Below, piece by piece: positions 43,295 to 52,566 of a DNA stretch of 56,261 nt (the stretch's first letter is position 1; every line of letters starts with the position of its first letter). The position numbers and the translations under genes are program-made. The notes beneath the pieces are model-generated. The model did no database searches, was not told where the DNA came from, and saw only the letters and a program-made list of their open reading frames with translations. This DNA is from an uncultured Acetobacteraceae bacterium. GTDB taxonomy: Bacteria; Pseudomonadota; Alphaproteobacteria; Acetobacterales; Acetobacteraceae. Where the stretch lies: NCBI GenBank assembly GCA_903924985.1, contig CAIYDT010000074.1:1-56261 (forward strand), given 5' to 3'.

Positions 43295-44478
43295 GCGGCT
43301 TGCCTTTCCCACCACGCATCGATTTTTTCTCCCAAAATCGCGCGGATGGAGTCGTTGGTCACCAAATCCAGGGCTTCGGTCAGGAAGGCCCGCACCAGCA
43401 TGGCGCGCGCTTCGTTCTCCGGCACGCCCCGGCTGCGGAGGTAGAAAAGCTGCTCGGCGTCTAATTCCCCAACCGTTGCGCCGTGGGAGCATTTGACGTC
43501 GTCGGCGAAAATTTCCAGTTCCGGCTTGCTGTCGATCTCCGCATCGGGGGACAGCAGCAGCGCCTGATTCATCTGGTAGCCGTCGGTTTTCTGCGCGTGG
43601 CGCGCGACCTCGATACGGCCCTGGAACACGCCGCGGGAGCGGCCGTTCAGCACGTTTTTCACCGTCTGACGGGACGTGCAGTGCGGCGCGGCGTGGCGAA
43701 CGATGGAGGAAAAATCGGCATGCTGTGTGCCGGCCAGCAGTTGCACCCCGTTCAGGTGCGCGATGGCATTCTTGCCGGTCAAAAAGGCATGGATTTCGGT
43801 GCGGGCGATCCGGCCGCCGAGAACCAGCGAAAACCCGTCGTAGGTGCCGGATTCCGCGACGTCCGCGTAGATCGTCGCGAAATGGAAGGCGTCGGGGGAT
43901 TCGTCCTGCAACCGGATATGCGTCAGATGCGCACCGGCAGCGATGCTGATTTCGGTGACGGCATTGTGCAGGTAGCCGCCGTCGCCTGTCGCGGTTTCCA
44001 AAACAATCAGCGTCGCACCGGGTTCCAGGTGGATGGAATGGCGCGGGTGAAACGCATGCGATCCATTGCCATGGCTATCGATCCGTACGATCCCAGCATC
44101 CACACCGGCGGGCACGCGCAGAATGGCGCCATCCTCGGCCAGCATGGTGTTCAACGCGACCATCGGGTCGCGGTCGGGACGGGGGAGGGAGCCGAATTCC
44201 GGTTTGGCGGCGAAGCGGGAGAAGCCGGCCGTCGAAGCCGACAGATCGACGTGCAGAGCGCTCGCGACCGGCGTCATGAAGCCGGTTTCGGCGACCGGCC
44301 GCAAGCTGGTGTATTTCCATGCCTCGCTCCGCCGCGCCGAGGAGCCGCCGGGTAGTCCCGCCGACCGGAACGCAGCCGCCGCTTTGGCGCGCATCGCCGG
44401 ATCGCCGGGCAGGGCGTCCTTCAGTGCGTCGTAGCAGGCGAGAAACCCCGCCGCCCCGGTCTGTTGGACGATGCTCAC
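43291..44478 (-). CDS. sufD: SUF scaffold subunit SufD
   Basis: Partner of SufB in the SufBC2D scaffold. The 395-residue beta-helix protein has the SufBD core (HATIYADVAESGTYDGFSLV) and the C-terminal MNQALLLSPDAEIDSKPELE, DVKCSHGATVGELDAEQLFY and YLRSRGVPENEARAMLVRAF. It starts at GTG 44478 in a GTGA overlap with sufC. Confidence 0.95.
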
Positions 44479-45224
44479 GCGGCCTCCGCCAGCACGTTGG
44501 CGTAGCCGGATTTCTCCAGTTCGCGCGCCAGTTCCGGCCCGCCGGAGCGGATGATGCGCCCGCCGGCCAGGACGTGGACGCGGTTGGGCACCAAGTGGTC
44601 CAGCAGCCGCTGATGATGCGTAATCACAAGAGCAGAAAAAGTCGGCGACCGCAGCGCGTTCACCCCGTCGGCGACGATTTTCAGCGCGTCGATATCGAGG
44701 CCGCTGTCGGTCTCGTCCAGGATCGCCAGAGATGGCCGCAGCAGCGCCATCTGCAGCACCTCATTGCGCTTCTTCTCACCGCCGGAGAAGCCGACATTGA
44801 CGTTGCGCTTCAGCATATCGTCGGGCATCGCGAGACGCCTGGTCTCGGCGCGCGCGATCTTGAGGAATTGCATCGCATCCAATTCGCTCTCGCCATGCGC
44901 GCGACGGATCGCGTTCAAAGCGGTACGCAGGAAATTGGCGTTGTTGACGCCCGGCAGTTCGACCGGCGCCTGGAACGCCAGAAACACCCCGGCGGCGGCG
45001 CGTGCCTCGGGTGCCATGTCCAGCAGATCGACGCCGTTGAACAGCACGGAGCCACCGGTCACGGTGTAATCCTCCCGCCCCGACAGCACGTAGCCCAGCG
45101 TGGATTTTCCTGAGCCATTCGGCCCCATGATGGCATGCACCTCGCCGTCAGGGACCGTCAGGTCGATCCCTTTGAGAATAGGTTTGTCGCCAATGGATGC
45201 GGCCAGGCCGCGAATCTCTAACAT
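44475..45224 (-). CDS. sufC: SUF ATPase SufC
   Basis: ABC-type ATPase of the SUF scaffold. 249 residues with Walker A GPNGSGKST, the SufC-specific FLAFQAPVELPGVNNANFLR, signature FSGGEKKRNEVLQM and Walker B LAILDETDSGLDIDALKIVA. It starts 5 bp after the sufB stop. Confidence 0.97.
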   Translation of the reverse strand: MLEIRGLAASIGDKPILKGIDLTVPDGEVHAIMGPNGSGKSTLGYVLSGREDYTVTGGSVLFNGVDLLDMAPEARAAAGVFLAFQAPVELPGVNNANFLRTALNAIRRAHGESELDAMQFLKIARAETRRLAMPDDMLKRNVNVGFSGGEKKRNEVLQMALLRPSLAILDETDSGLDIDALKIVADGVNALRSPTFSALVITHHQRLLDHLVPNRVHVLAGGRIIRSGGPELARELEKSGYANVLAEAA

Positions 45225-45229
45225 ACCGT

Positions 45230-46693
45230 TTATCCCACCGATCCCTCAAGCGAAACCGCCAGAAGTTTCTGAGCCTCGACGGCGAACTCCATTGGCAATT
45301 CCTTCAATACTTCCTTGCAGAACCCGTTCACGATCAGGTTTACCGCGTCTTCTTCCGACAGGCCGCGCTGACGGCAATAGAACAACTGGTCCTCGGCGAT
45401 TTTCGATGTCGTGGCTTCGTGTTCCACCTTGGCCGAGGGGTTGCGGCTTTCGATATAGGGCACGGTATGAGCGCCGCATTCGTCGCCGATCAGCAGGCTG
45501 TCGCACTGGGTGTGGTTTCGTGCGCCCGTCGCCGACGGAAGTATGCGCACCAGCCCGCGATAGGTGTTGTTGGATTTCCCGGCGCTGATGCCCTTCGACA
45601 CGATGGTGCTGCGGGAGCCCTTGCCGACATGGATCATCTTGGTGCCGGTATCGGCCTGCTGATGATGGGTGGTCACCGCGACGGAGTAGAACTCGCCGAC
45701 GCTGTCCTCCCCGATCAAGACGCAGGACGGGTATTTCCAGGTGATCGCCGATCCCGTCTCCACCTGCGTCCAGGAGATTTTCGCCCGGTCCCCACGGCAG
45801 GCCCCGCGCTTGGTGACGAAGTTGTAAATGCCACCCTTGCCGTTCTCGTCGCCGGGATACCAGTTCTGCACGGTGGAGTATTTAATCGTCGCGTCGTCCA
45901 TCGCGATCAGTTCGACCACGGCGGCATGCAACTGGTTTTCGTCGCGCTGCGGCGCGGTGCAGCCTTCCAGATACGATACGTGCGAGCCCGCTTCGGCGAT
46001 GATCAACGTCCGCTCGAACTGGCCGGTGTTGCGGGCGTTGATGCGGAAAGAGGTCGATAATTCCATCGGGCAGCGTACACCCTTTGGGATGTAGCAAAAG
46101 CTGCCATCGGTAAACACCGCCGCGTTCAGCGCCGAGAAGTAGTTGTCTGCCACCGGCACGACGCTGCCAAGGTATTGCCGCACCAGATCGGGATGATCGC
46201 GCACCGCCTCGCTGATCGGGCAGAAAATCACCCCAACCTTGGACAATGTCTCCCGGAACGTCGTGGCAACGGAAACGCTGTCGAACACCGCGTCCACGGC
46301 AATCTGAGGCCGTTCTTCCTCGACACCGGCCAGAATGGCCCGCTCCTTCAGCGGAATCCCCAGCTTCTCGTACATTTTCAGCAGTTCGGGATCGACCTCA
46401 TCGAGGCTTTTCGGGCCGGCTTTCTTCTTCGGCGCGGCGTAATAATGCAAATCCTGGTAATCGATCGGCGGATGATCGACGCGGGCCCATACAGGCTCTT
46501 CCATTTTCTGCCATTCGGAAAAAGCCTTCAGCCGCAAATCGAGCATCCAGTCTGGCTCGTCCTTGCGGGAAGAGATCAACCGGATGATGTCCTCGTTCAG
46601 CCCCTTCGGCGCGAGGTCCATCTCGATATCGGTCTCAAAGCCCCACTTGTAGCCGGTGTTGATGGCGTCGAGGGCTTCGGTGGTCACGGACAT
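45230..46693 (-). CDS. sufB: SUF scaffold subunit SufB
   Basis: Main cluster-building subunit. 487 residues with [40 protein letters not shown] (scaffold Cys), NKVTYRG-like [40 protein letters not shown] (the functional Cys region) and [20 protein letters not shown]. First structural gene of the operon, 10 bp after the Rrf2 regulator. Confidence 0.97.
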   Translation of the reverse strand: MSVTTEALDAINTGYKWGFETDIEMDLAPKGLNEDIIRLISSRKDEPDWMLDLRLKAFSEWQKMEEPVWARVDHPPIDYQDLHYYAAPKKKAGPKSLDEVDPELLKMYEKLGIPLKERAILAGVEEERPQIAVDAVFDSVSVATTFRETLSKVGVIFCPISEAVRDHPDLVRQYLGSVVPVADNYFSALNAAVFTDGSFCYIPKGVRCPMELSTSFRINARNTGQFERTLIIAEAGSHVSYLEGCTAPQRDENQLHAAVVELIAMDDATIKYSTVQNWYPGDENGKGGIYNFVTKRGACRGDRAKISWTQVETGSAITWKYPSCVLIGEDSVGEFYSVAVTTHHQQADTGTKMIHVGKGSRSTIVSKGISAGKSNNTYRGLVRILPSATGARNHTQCDSLLIGDECGAHTVPYIESRNPSAKVEHEATTSKIAEDQLFYCRQRGLSEEDAVNLIVNGFCKEVLKELPMEFAVEAQKLLAVSLEGSVG

Positions 46694-46703
46694 GGACGCA
46701 ATC

Positions 46704-47180
46704 CTACTCGGCGGCCGGCAGATAGGCGGGAATACGGAACATCGGGGGTATCGCGGCCTCGCGCATGTCCGCCAACGTGATCCCGCTCAACGCCCGCTGG
46801 ATTGCGTCGTTCACCGGGTCCCATCGTCCGCGTACCGGACACATGCCCTGGCTTTCGCACCCCGTCAGGGAGCCATCGACGCAGGCAACCAAGGCGATAG
46901 GTCCGTCGACGGCGGCGATCACCTCGGATACCGGGATGTCATGCAGCGGCCGAGCGAGCCGGTAGCCCCCGCGGGCGCCGCGCTGCGACGTGACCAAGCC
47001 GGTTGCAGCCAATGTTTTCAACACCTTGGCGACCGTCGGCTCCGGCACGCCAGTGGCCGCGGCGATGCCGGGCGAGGTCTGCACCTCGGGGTTGGACCCC
47101 CCGGCTCCCTTGGGCGATACCTCGGCCAGGCGCACCATGACCACGACGGCGTAATCCGTCAGTTTCGACAGCCTCAGCAT
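46704..47180 (-). CDS. Rrf2-family SUF regulator
   Basis: Transcription factor that probably senses Fe-S status and controls the downstream suf genes. The winged helix ([52 protein letters not shown]) is followed by the cluster cysteines C100, C108 and C114 ([16 protein letters not shown]), as in IscR and the alphaproteobacterial SUF regulators. 158 residues. Its own promoter has a palindrome that may be the operator, suggesting autoregulation. Confidence 0.92.
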   Translation of the reverse strand: MLRLSKLTDYAVVVMVRLAEVSPKGAGGSNPEVQTSPGIAAATGVPEPTVAKVLKTLAATGLVTSQRGARGGYRLARPLHDIPVSEVIAAVDGPIALVACVDGSLTGCESQGMCPVRGRWDPVNDAIQRALSGITLADMREAAIPPMFRIPAYLPAAE

Positions 47181-47207
47181 GTCTCGCGAAAACCCCAGTC
47201 CCGTTAA

Positions 47208-47226
47208 CAGGACCGATTGGGTCCTG
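47208..47226. promoter_or_regulatory. Candidate operator in the suf-rrf2 promoter
   Basis: CAGGACC (47208-47214) and GGTCCTG (47220-47226) form a perfect inverted repeat around GATTG. An overlapping imperfect palindrome GTCCCGTTAACAGGAC spans 47199-47214. Both lie 19-46 bp upstream of the regulator's ATG, in the region shared with the SDR gene's promoter. A site for the Rrf2 regulator is the natural guess; the bases do not match the E. coli IscR consensus. Confidence 0.5.
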
Positions 47227-47330
47227 ATTGGTGGGAAATGGCGTATCGCCCCCCCGTCGTCAAGAGGCTCGCTTGAACCCGAATGCCCATGCTTCTACGA
47301 AGGCGCCTATTGCAATCGGGAGAACACACA

Positions 47331-48245
47331 ATGGCTGGTATGATGGAAGGCAAGGTCGCGATCGTGACCGGCGCCGGCGGCGGCATTGGGCGGGAAATCG
47401 CCATCATGATGGCCAAGGCGGGCGCCAAGGTGATCGTCGCCGACATCGGCGCCTCGCTGTCGGGTGAGGGCGGCTCCACCACCCCGGCCGAACAGACCAA
47501 GGCGCTGATCGAGCAGAGCGGCGGCGTCGCCGAAATCTGCACCGAATCCGTCGCCGCCTGGGGCAGCGCGCAGAAGATCGTGCAGTCCGCGCTGGACCAT
47601 TTCGGCCGGGTCGATGCCGTGGTGAACAACGCCGGCATCCTGCGCGATGTCATTTTCCACAAGATGACGGAAGACGACTGGCTGTCGGTCATCGCCGTGC
47701 ACCTCAACGGCTCGTTCTTCGTGTCGCGCGCCGCCGCCGAACATTACCGCAAGCAGGAGAGCGGCACGTTCGTGCATATTTCCAGCACGTCCGGTCTGAT
47801 CGGCAACTTTGGCCAAGCGAACTACTCCGCCGCCAAGCTGGGCATCACGGCGTTGTCGAAATCGATCGCGCTGGACATGCAGCGCTACAACGTGCGGTCC
47901 AACTGCATCGCGCCGTTCGCCTGGAGCCGCATGACGTCCTCCATTCCGGCGACCACGCCGGAGCAGCAGGCGCGCGTGGCGAAGATCCAGCAGATGACGC
48001 CGGACAAGAATGCGCCGGCGGCGGTGTGGCTGTCGTCGGATGCATCCAACTACGTGACCGGCCAGGTGTTCGGCACGCGGATGAACGAGCTGATCCTGTT
48101 CAGCTCCCCCCGCCCGATCCGCATCGTGCACAAGGCCGAGGGCTGGACGCCGGAGAGCATCGCCACCCACGCAGGCCCCGCGCTGAAGGCGGCGTTCATG
48201 CCGCTGGATCGTTCGGGTGAGGTGTTCAGCTGGGATCCGGTGTGA
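47331..48245 (+). CDS. Short-chain dehydrogenase/reductase
   Basis: NAD(P)-dependent oxidoreductase with the TGAGGGIGREI cofactor motif, DHFGRVDAVVNNAGILRD, HISSTSG and the catalytic pair Y165/K169 in YSAAK. The 304-residue length and a C-terminal extension (ELILFSSPRPIRIVHKAEGW onward) resemble the SDR domain of hydroxyacyl-CoA (MFE-2-like) enzymes. Substrate unknown. GGGAGA precedes ATG 47331; it is divergent from the suf regulator. Confidence 0.88.
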   Translation: MAGMMEGKVAIVTGAGGGIGREIAIMMAKAGAKVIVADIGASLSGEGGSTTPAEQTKALIEQSGGVAEICTESVAAWGSAQKIVQSALDHFGRVDAVVNNAGILRDVIFHKMTEDDWLSVIAVHLNGSFFVSRAAAEHYRKQESGTFVHISSTSGLIGNFGQANYSAAKLGITALSKSIALDMQRYNVRSNCIAPFAWSRMTSSIPATTPEQQARVAKIQQMTPDKNAPAAVWLSSDASNYVTGQVFGTRMNELILFSSPRPIRIVHKAEGWTPESIATHAGPALKAAFMPLDRSGEVFSWDPV

Positions 48246-48316
48246 GTTCTGGGTTTCTGCTTGCCTTTGGCGGGACATGCGCCATACCATCGAGACATCG
48301 GGTAAGGAGAACTGCC

Positions 48317-48349
48317 ATGAGCGCTCAGGAAACCAAGCCGGGCTCGTGA
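48317..48349 (+). CDS. Possible 10-residue leader peptide
   Basis: ATG at 48317 encodes MSAQETKPGS and stops at TGA 48347-48349. It has an excellent ribosome site (AAGGAG, 7-8 bases upstream). A strong hairpin follows within 20 bp, before a membrane-protein gene. The peptide has no run of one amino acid, so a classical amino-acid attenuator is not obvious. It may be a tiny independent gene. Confidence 0.3.
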   Translation: MSAQETKPGS

Positions 48350-48366
48350 GTCATCCGGTTAAAAGA

Positions 48367-48400
48367 CCCCGTCAGCCGGCCGGCTGGCGGGGTTTGCTTT
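48367..48400 (+). terminator. Strong stem-loop terminator
   Basis: A nearly perfect palindrome from 48367 to 48392 (arms CCCCGTCAGCCG and CGGCTGGCGGGG, one G-T pair) followed by TTTGCTTT. It can end transcription from the SDR gene or attenuate it into the DUF4760-like gene at 48418. Confidence 0.75.
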
Positions 48401-48417
48401 GATGGGGAGGCATCTGG

Positions 48418-48987
48418 ATGCATAGCGTTCTGAATTTCCGGATGCGGCGCCGCTTTTGGGTCTATGTCGCCGTCGGCATCGCCGCTGGGGCGGTATTGAC
48501 CCTGCTCTATAAGGAAATCGCCCTGCCCGACGGGAAATTTTGGAACGCGGCACCCTTCCTGGGTTCGATTCTGGTGACCATCGGCTGGATCGTCACGTCC
48601 GAGGTCAACATCGGCAACTCCCGGCGTCAACACACGATCGCGCTGGTTACCCACCACGCGTTCGATCCAACCAGGGCAGCCAACCGCGATACCATCAAAC
48701 AAACGCTGCCAACCTACAAAACCAAGCTGACGGCCACCATGGCGGATTTCGGCAACGAGACCCTGCCGCTGCTGAAAGCGATCGACCTGGAATTGAACTT
48801 CTACGAATTTCTTGCCCTGGGGATGGCCAGCGGGGACCTGGACGAACATCTGATCCGCCGAAGCCTGCGCGGCCAATTTGTGAGCTTCTATCAGCAGACA
48901 GAGGATTACATCGATTTCTGGCGGTTGCAGGACAGGCGGACCTGGGTGGAACTGGCGGCGATGTATACCCGATGGCAACGTGTATAA
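48418..48987 (+). CDS. DUF4760-like membrane protein
   Basis: A 189-residue protein with two N-terminal helices (FWVYVAVGIAAGAVLTLLYK and AAPFLGSILVTIGWIVTSEV) and a cytoplasmic helical domain. The region FYEFLALGMASGDLDEHLIR, then RRSLRGQFVSFYQQTEDYID, matches the DUF4760 pattern recalled from family members. Function unknown. Start ATG 48418 with GGGGAGG upstream. A terminator hairpin lies just before it. Confidence 0.75.
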   Translation: MHSVLNFRMRRRFWVYVAVGIAAGAVLTLLYKEIALPDGKFWNAAPFLGSILVTIGWIVTSEVNIGNSRRQHTIALVTHHAFDPTRAANRDTIKQTLPTYKTKLTATMADFGNETLPLLKAIDLELNFYEFLALGMASGDLDEHLIRRSLRGQFVSFYQQTEDYIDFWRLQDRRTWVELAAMYTRWQRV

Positions 48988-49057
48988 GCCTCCGGGCCTT
49001 TTACCGTTCCACTCCCCCCGTCTTGCGCTTCCGCCCGCCCGCCCCCAGATTTCACCC

Positions 49058-49648
49058 ATGGCTCAGCGCACCCCCATCGCCCCCCCGTTGCCCGATTACT
49101 TCCTGACCGGGCAGATTCTCATCGCGATGCCGTCCATGGCGGACGAGCGTTTTACCCAAAGCGTGATCTATCTCTGCGCCCACACGGCGGAGGGCGCGAT
49201 GGGCCTGGTGCTCAACCGCCCGGTCGCCCGCCCCACGTTCGAGGAGCTGCTGACCCAGCTCAAGGTCGATCCCGTGCCGCCCGTCCGAGAAATCCGCATG
49301 TGCGCGGGTGGGCCGGTGGAGAACAGCCGCGGCTTCGTCCTGCATACCGCCGACTGGACCGGCGACGGCAGTTTGCGGGTCGACAGCGCCGTGGCCCTGA
49401 CCGCCAGCCTGGATGTGCTGAAGGTGATCGCCGAGGGCTCCGGTCCGCGCGAATGCCTGCTGGCACTGGGTTACGCCGGCTGGGGACCGGGGCAACTGGA
49501 TCGGGAAATTCAGGAAAACGCCTGGCTGTCCGTGCCGGCCGATGAGGCGCTGGTATTCGGCGGCGGCCACGACACGCATTGGCGCCGCGCGCTGGCCAAG
49601 CTGAACGTGGACCCGCTGCTGCTGTCAGCCGCCGCCGGGCACGCGTAA
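49058..49648 (+). CDS. YqgE/AlgH family protein
   Basis: A 196-residue protein with the YqgE blocks YFLTGQILIAMPSMADERFT, SVIYLCAHTAEGAMGLVLNR, GGPVENSRGFVLHT and ALGYAGWGPGQLDREIQENA. The cellular role of the family is not settled. ATG 49058 is chosen by homology; a GTG at 48980 would add a proline-rich unconserved N-terminus that overlaps the previous gene. Confidence 0.92.
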   Translation: MAQRTPIAPPLPDYFLTGQILIAMPSMADERFTQSVIYLCAHTAEGAMGLVLNRPVARPTFEELLTQLKVDPVPPVREIRMCAGGPVENSRGFVLHTADWTGDGSLRVDSAVALTASLDVLKVIAEGSGPRECLLALGYAGWGPGQLDREIQENAWLSVPADEALVFGGGHDTHWRRALAKLNVDPLLLSAAAGHA

Positions 49649-49652
49649 CCGG

Positions 49653-50438
49653 TCAGTCCGCCGCGGCGGCGACGGTGCCAAACCGAGCGCCGGAGGCATA
49701 GAGACGGACCATGTCGCCGAATTCCTCGAAGATGCCGCGAGACAGCGTGTCGGTCGGCCAGTCGTATTCCGGGTGCCACTGCACGCCCACGACGTAGCCG
49801 GTGGCGGGATTGACCACGCGCACAGCCTCGATGGTGCCATCGGGCGCGATACCCTCCACCACCAAGCCAGGGGCCAGACGGTCGATCCCCTGATTATGGA
49901 GGGAATTGACCGCAATCTCGGTCGCGCCGGCCAGCCGGTGCAGCCAGCCGCCCGGTGTCACGCGGATGCTGTGCGCTTTGCCCTGCCGCACCAGGGCGGA
50001 CGGTTGCATTGGGGTGGAATGGTCGATCTTGCCCGGCACGTCCTGCAAACGCTGGTGCAGGGAGCCGCCGAGCGCCACGTTCAGCTCCTGGAAACCGCGG
50101 CAGATGGCCAGCAGGGGCACGCCCCGAGCGACGGCGGCCTTGATCAAGGGCAGGGTCATCTGGTCCCGGGCTGGGTCTTCCCAGGTGCCCTCCGCGTGCG
50201 GCGGGCCGTCGTAAAAATCGGGATGCACGTTAGACCGGCTGCCGGTCAGGATGATGCCGTCGATGCGATCCAGCAGGGTTTCGATGTCCGCCATCGGCCC
50301 GTTCGCCGGCATCAGCACCGGCACCCCGCCCACGACATGGTCGGTGGCGCGCACGTACGTATCCGAGGCGGCATGGTTGGGCATGCCGAAGACGCCGAAC
50401 TGCTTGGTGCAGCAACTGATACCGACAAGAGGCTTCAT
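49653..50438 (-). CDS. Gamma-glutamyl-gamma-aminobutyrate hydrolase-type amidotransferase
   Basis: Class I glutamine amidotransferase-like hydrolase (PuuD group), acting on gamma-glutamyl amides such as those in polyamine breakdown. 261 residues; the nucleophile is C113 in LLAICRGFQELNVALGG and the His/Glu pair is in GVQWHPEYDW. GIILTGSRSNVHPDFYDGPP is the usual substrate-side block. ATG 50438 is preferred to a GTG-less upstream extension. No puuABC genes are nearby, so the substrate is inferred. Confidence 0.88.
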   Translation of the reverse strand: MKPLVGISCCTKQFGVFGMPNHAASDTYVRATDHVVGGVPVLMPANGPMADIETLLDRIDGIILTGSRSNVHPDFYDGPPHAEGTWEDPARDQMTLPLIKAAVARGVPLLAICRGFQELNVALGGSLHQRLQDVPGKIDHSTPMQPSALVRQGKAHSIRVTPGGWLHRLAGATEIAVNSLHNQGIDRLAPGLVVEGIAPDGTIEAVRVVNPATGYVVGVQWHPEYDWPTDTLSRGIFEEFGDMVRLYASGARFGTVAAAAD

Positions 50439-50546
50439 CGCGGACTGAACTCTTATGCTCCGCGCATGTTCTCCGATTCCCATGGCAAAAAGAAGACAAT
50501 TCCCACACGAAGCCAGCGCATGACCGTCATGCGGTGGAAGAATTTC

Positions 50547-51170
50547 TTATCCGCCGCCACTGGGAGTGGGCATTTGCACCGCCTCGAACAGTTTGGAGTC
50601 TACCGTGACGCCGAGTTCGGCGTTGAACAGGGTCACCCGCGTCTCCTTGCGTTGTGCGTCCAGCACCGTCCACTGCCGCAGGGTCAGCGGTGCGTCGGCG
50701 AACACAAGCGTCAGGGTCCCGTCACCGGGAGAGGCGGTACGCGCCAGGCTGATGTCGATCTCCCCCGGCAGGCGCTGCATGCCCGTCACGGTCATGTCGC
50801 CCGACAGCGTCACATGCTGCGCCAGCAACATCCCCAGTGGCGTGCTGCTGAGCGGCGCTTGGCTTGTCTGCTTGATGGACGAATCCTGGAACACCAGCTG
50901 CCCGTGCGCCGCGACGAGCAGAAAGGGCGCGGGCGGGTCGTACTCGAAGCGCAACCGCCCGGGCCGGGCGAGCCAGGCCTGCCCCCCGGAAATCGACCCG
51001 TCGGGCGCCACCTGGAGGAACTTGGCGTGCAAGGTGGTGAGGCCGTTCAGGTAGGTTTCGATCCGAGCGAGGTCGGCACGATCCTTGGGGGTGGGTTCGA
51101 ACGCGGCCTCGGCTTGCAGCGGCAGGGCCAGGGCGATCAGCAGAAGGGTGCGGTGGAGCATGCGCCGCAT
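50547..51170 (-). CDS. lolA: Outer-membrane lipoprotein carrier LolA
   Basis: Periplasmic chaperone that ferries lipoproteins to the outer membrane. Signal peptide MRRMLHRTLLLIALALPLQA with an AEA site. The LolA core has FLQVAPDGSISGGQAWLARP and GRLRFEYDPPAPFLLVAAHG, then LVFQDSSIKQTSQAPLSSTP. 207 residues. Start at 51170 or 51161 (MLHRT); neither has a clear ribosome site. 31 bp after the MFS gene stop on the same strand. Confidence 0.9.
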   Translation of the reverse strand: MRRMLHRTLLLIALALPLQAEAAFEPTPKDRADLARIETYLNGLTTLHAKFLQVAPDGSISGGQAWLARPGRLRFEYDPPAPFLLVAAHGQLVFQDSSIKQTSQAPLSSTPLGMLLAQHVTLSGDMTVTGMQRLPGEIDISLARTASPGDGTLTLVFADAPLTLRQWTVLDAQRKETRVTLFNAELGVTVDSKLFEAVQMPTPSGGG

Positions 51171-51201
51171 GTGGCGCGTCCGGCCCCGGATTGCAAACCC
51201 C

Positions 51202-52416
51202 CTATTCGGCGGGCGTCGCCTCGGCCGTCCACAGTTCGGGTTCCAACTCCTCCCGCCGGTCGGGGAAGAACAGCGCACAACCCAGGGTCACGACCGAAAA
51301 TGCGGCCAGCACCAGGGTGACCATGGTCAGGTTGCCGGTCCGCTCATGCAGGAATCCCACCACGGGGGCCGCGGCGGCGGCGCCGAGGAATCCCACGAAG
51401 AACCGGATGGAGTAGATGCGTGCCCTGAGGTCCGGGGAAATGTAACGCGCCGCCATTGTTTCATTGACGGTCACCTGCCCGAAGATGGACGCCGCCACCG
51501 CGCCGGCCAGCGGCAGCACCAGCCAACCCTGCGCCACCGAAAGCAGGGCCATGGCCGGCGCCAGGATCAGGCTGATCGGCAGAAACATTTTTTTCAATGT
51601 GTGCTTATCGATCAGGCGGCCCACGGAAAACTGGGTCAACGCGCCGCATAAAGTTGCCAGAAACGCCAGCATGCCGACGATCGGCAGCAGGCTTGGGGCG
51701 TCGGCCAGCCGCTCCTGCATCAGCTTCGGCAGCAGCAGGGTGAAAGCGTTGAACACCAGGCCGGAGGCCGCGGCGATCAGCATCAGTACCAACACCGCGC
51801 GCCGCACCAAATGGCGGGGAATGATGGGGAAGGGGCGGGCGCCGCGATGCGCCGGCCCTCCGACGATCGGGGTGCGCAGCCACCACAGGCCCACCAGGGC
51901 GCACAGCACGCCGGGCACCAGGAAGGCGGCGCGCCAACTGACTTGCGCGGCCAGGAACGCGGTCACCACCGGCGCCAGCGCCACGCCGACATTACCGAAT
52001 ACGCCGTTCACCCCGATGGAGCGGCCGGGTTTGTCGCCCGCGGCCTCCACCAGCATGGTGGTGCCGATCGGGTGATAGATGGCGGTGAAAACTCCAACCC
52101 CGCCCAGCGTCGCGGCCAGCATCCAGGGGGAGGTAGCGAAGGCGGAGGCCATGAGAGAAGTCCCGGTGCCCAGGAAGAATGCCGTCATCAGCACCTTCCG
52201 CCCGACCCGCTGCGCCAGCCAGCCCTGCGGCAGCGACAGCAGCCCGTAGAGCACGAACATGCCTGTCGCCAGCGCCAGAATAGGACCGTAGCTGTCCCCG
52301 AACGCCCCGCCCGGCACCGCCATCGCGAGTACCGCTGTCGGCAGAATCAGCAGGCTGTAATGGGTGAAGGTGTGCGCGGTGTTGATGAAGGCGATCTGGC
52401 GGGCGGCGGGCGTCAT
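51202..52416 (-). CDS. Major facilitator superfamily transporter
   Basis: A 404-residue protein with about twelve transmembrane stretches. The loop 2-3 motif appears as LPQGWLAQRVGRKVLM, and GVFTAIYHPIGTTMLVEAAG is in the N-half; the second half has FSVGRLIDKHTLKKMFLP. Substrate unknown. ATG 52416 with AGGGGA upstream. It precedes lolA on the minus strand and diverges from the DUF2336 gene with 150 bp between. Confidence 0.88.
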   Translation of the reverse strand: MTPAARQIAFINTAHTFTHYSLLILPTAVLAMAVPGGAFGDSYGPILALATGMFVLYGLLSLPQGWLAQRVGRKVLMTAFFLGTGTSLMASAFATSPWMLAATLGGVGVFTAIYHPIGTTMLVEAAGDKPGRSIGVNGVFGNVGVALAPVVTAFLAAQVSWRAAFLVPGVLCALVGLWWLRTPIVGGPAHRGARPFPIIPRHLVRRAVLVLMLIAAASGLVFNAFTLLLPKLMQERLADAPSLLPIVGMLAFLATLCGALTQFSVGRLIDKHTLKKMFLPISLILAPAMALLSVAQGWLVLPLAGAVAASIFGQVTVNETMAARYISPDLRARIYSIRFFVGFLGAAAAAPVVGFLHERTGNLTMVTLVLAAFSVVTLGCALFFPDRREELEPELWTAEATPAE

Positions 52417-52566
52417 GATCCGGAGTCCCCTGGGGCGGCCGATAGCGGCCACCCTCCTTTACCCAGCCGCGTATCGCAAGCCGCGCGAAAAAAACTCTCC
52501 TGCGTTAACCTTTCATTCATACATTCGCGTCATCATGCCCCCGCAACCAGCCAGTCGTGAGGCATC

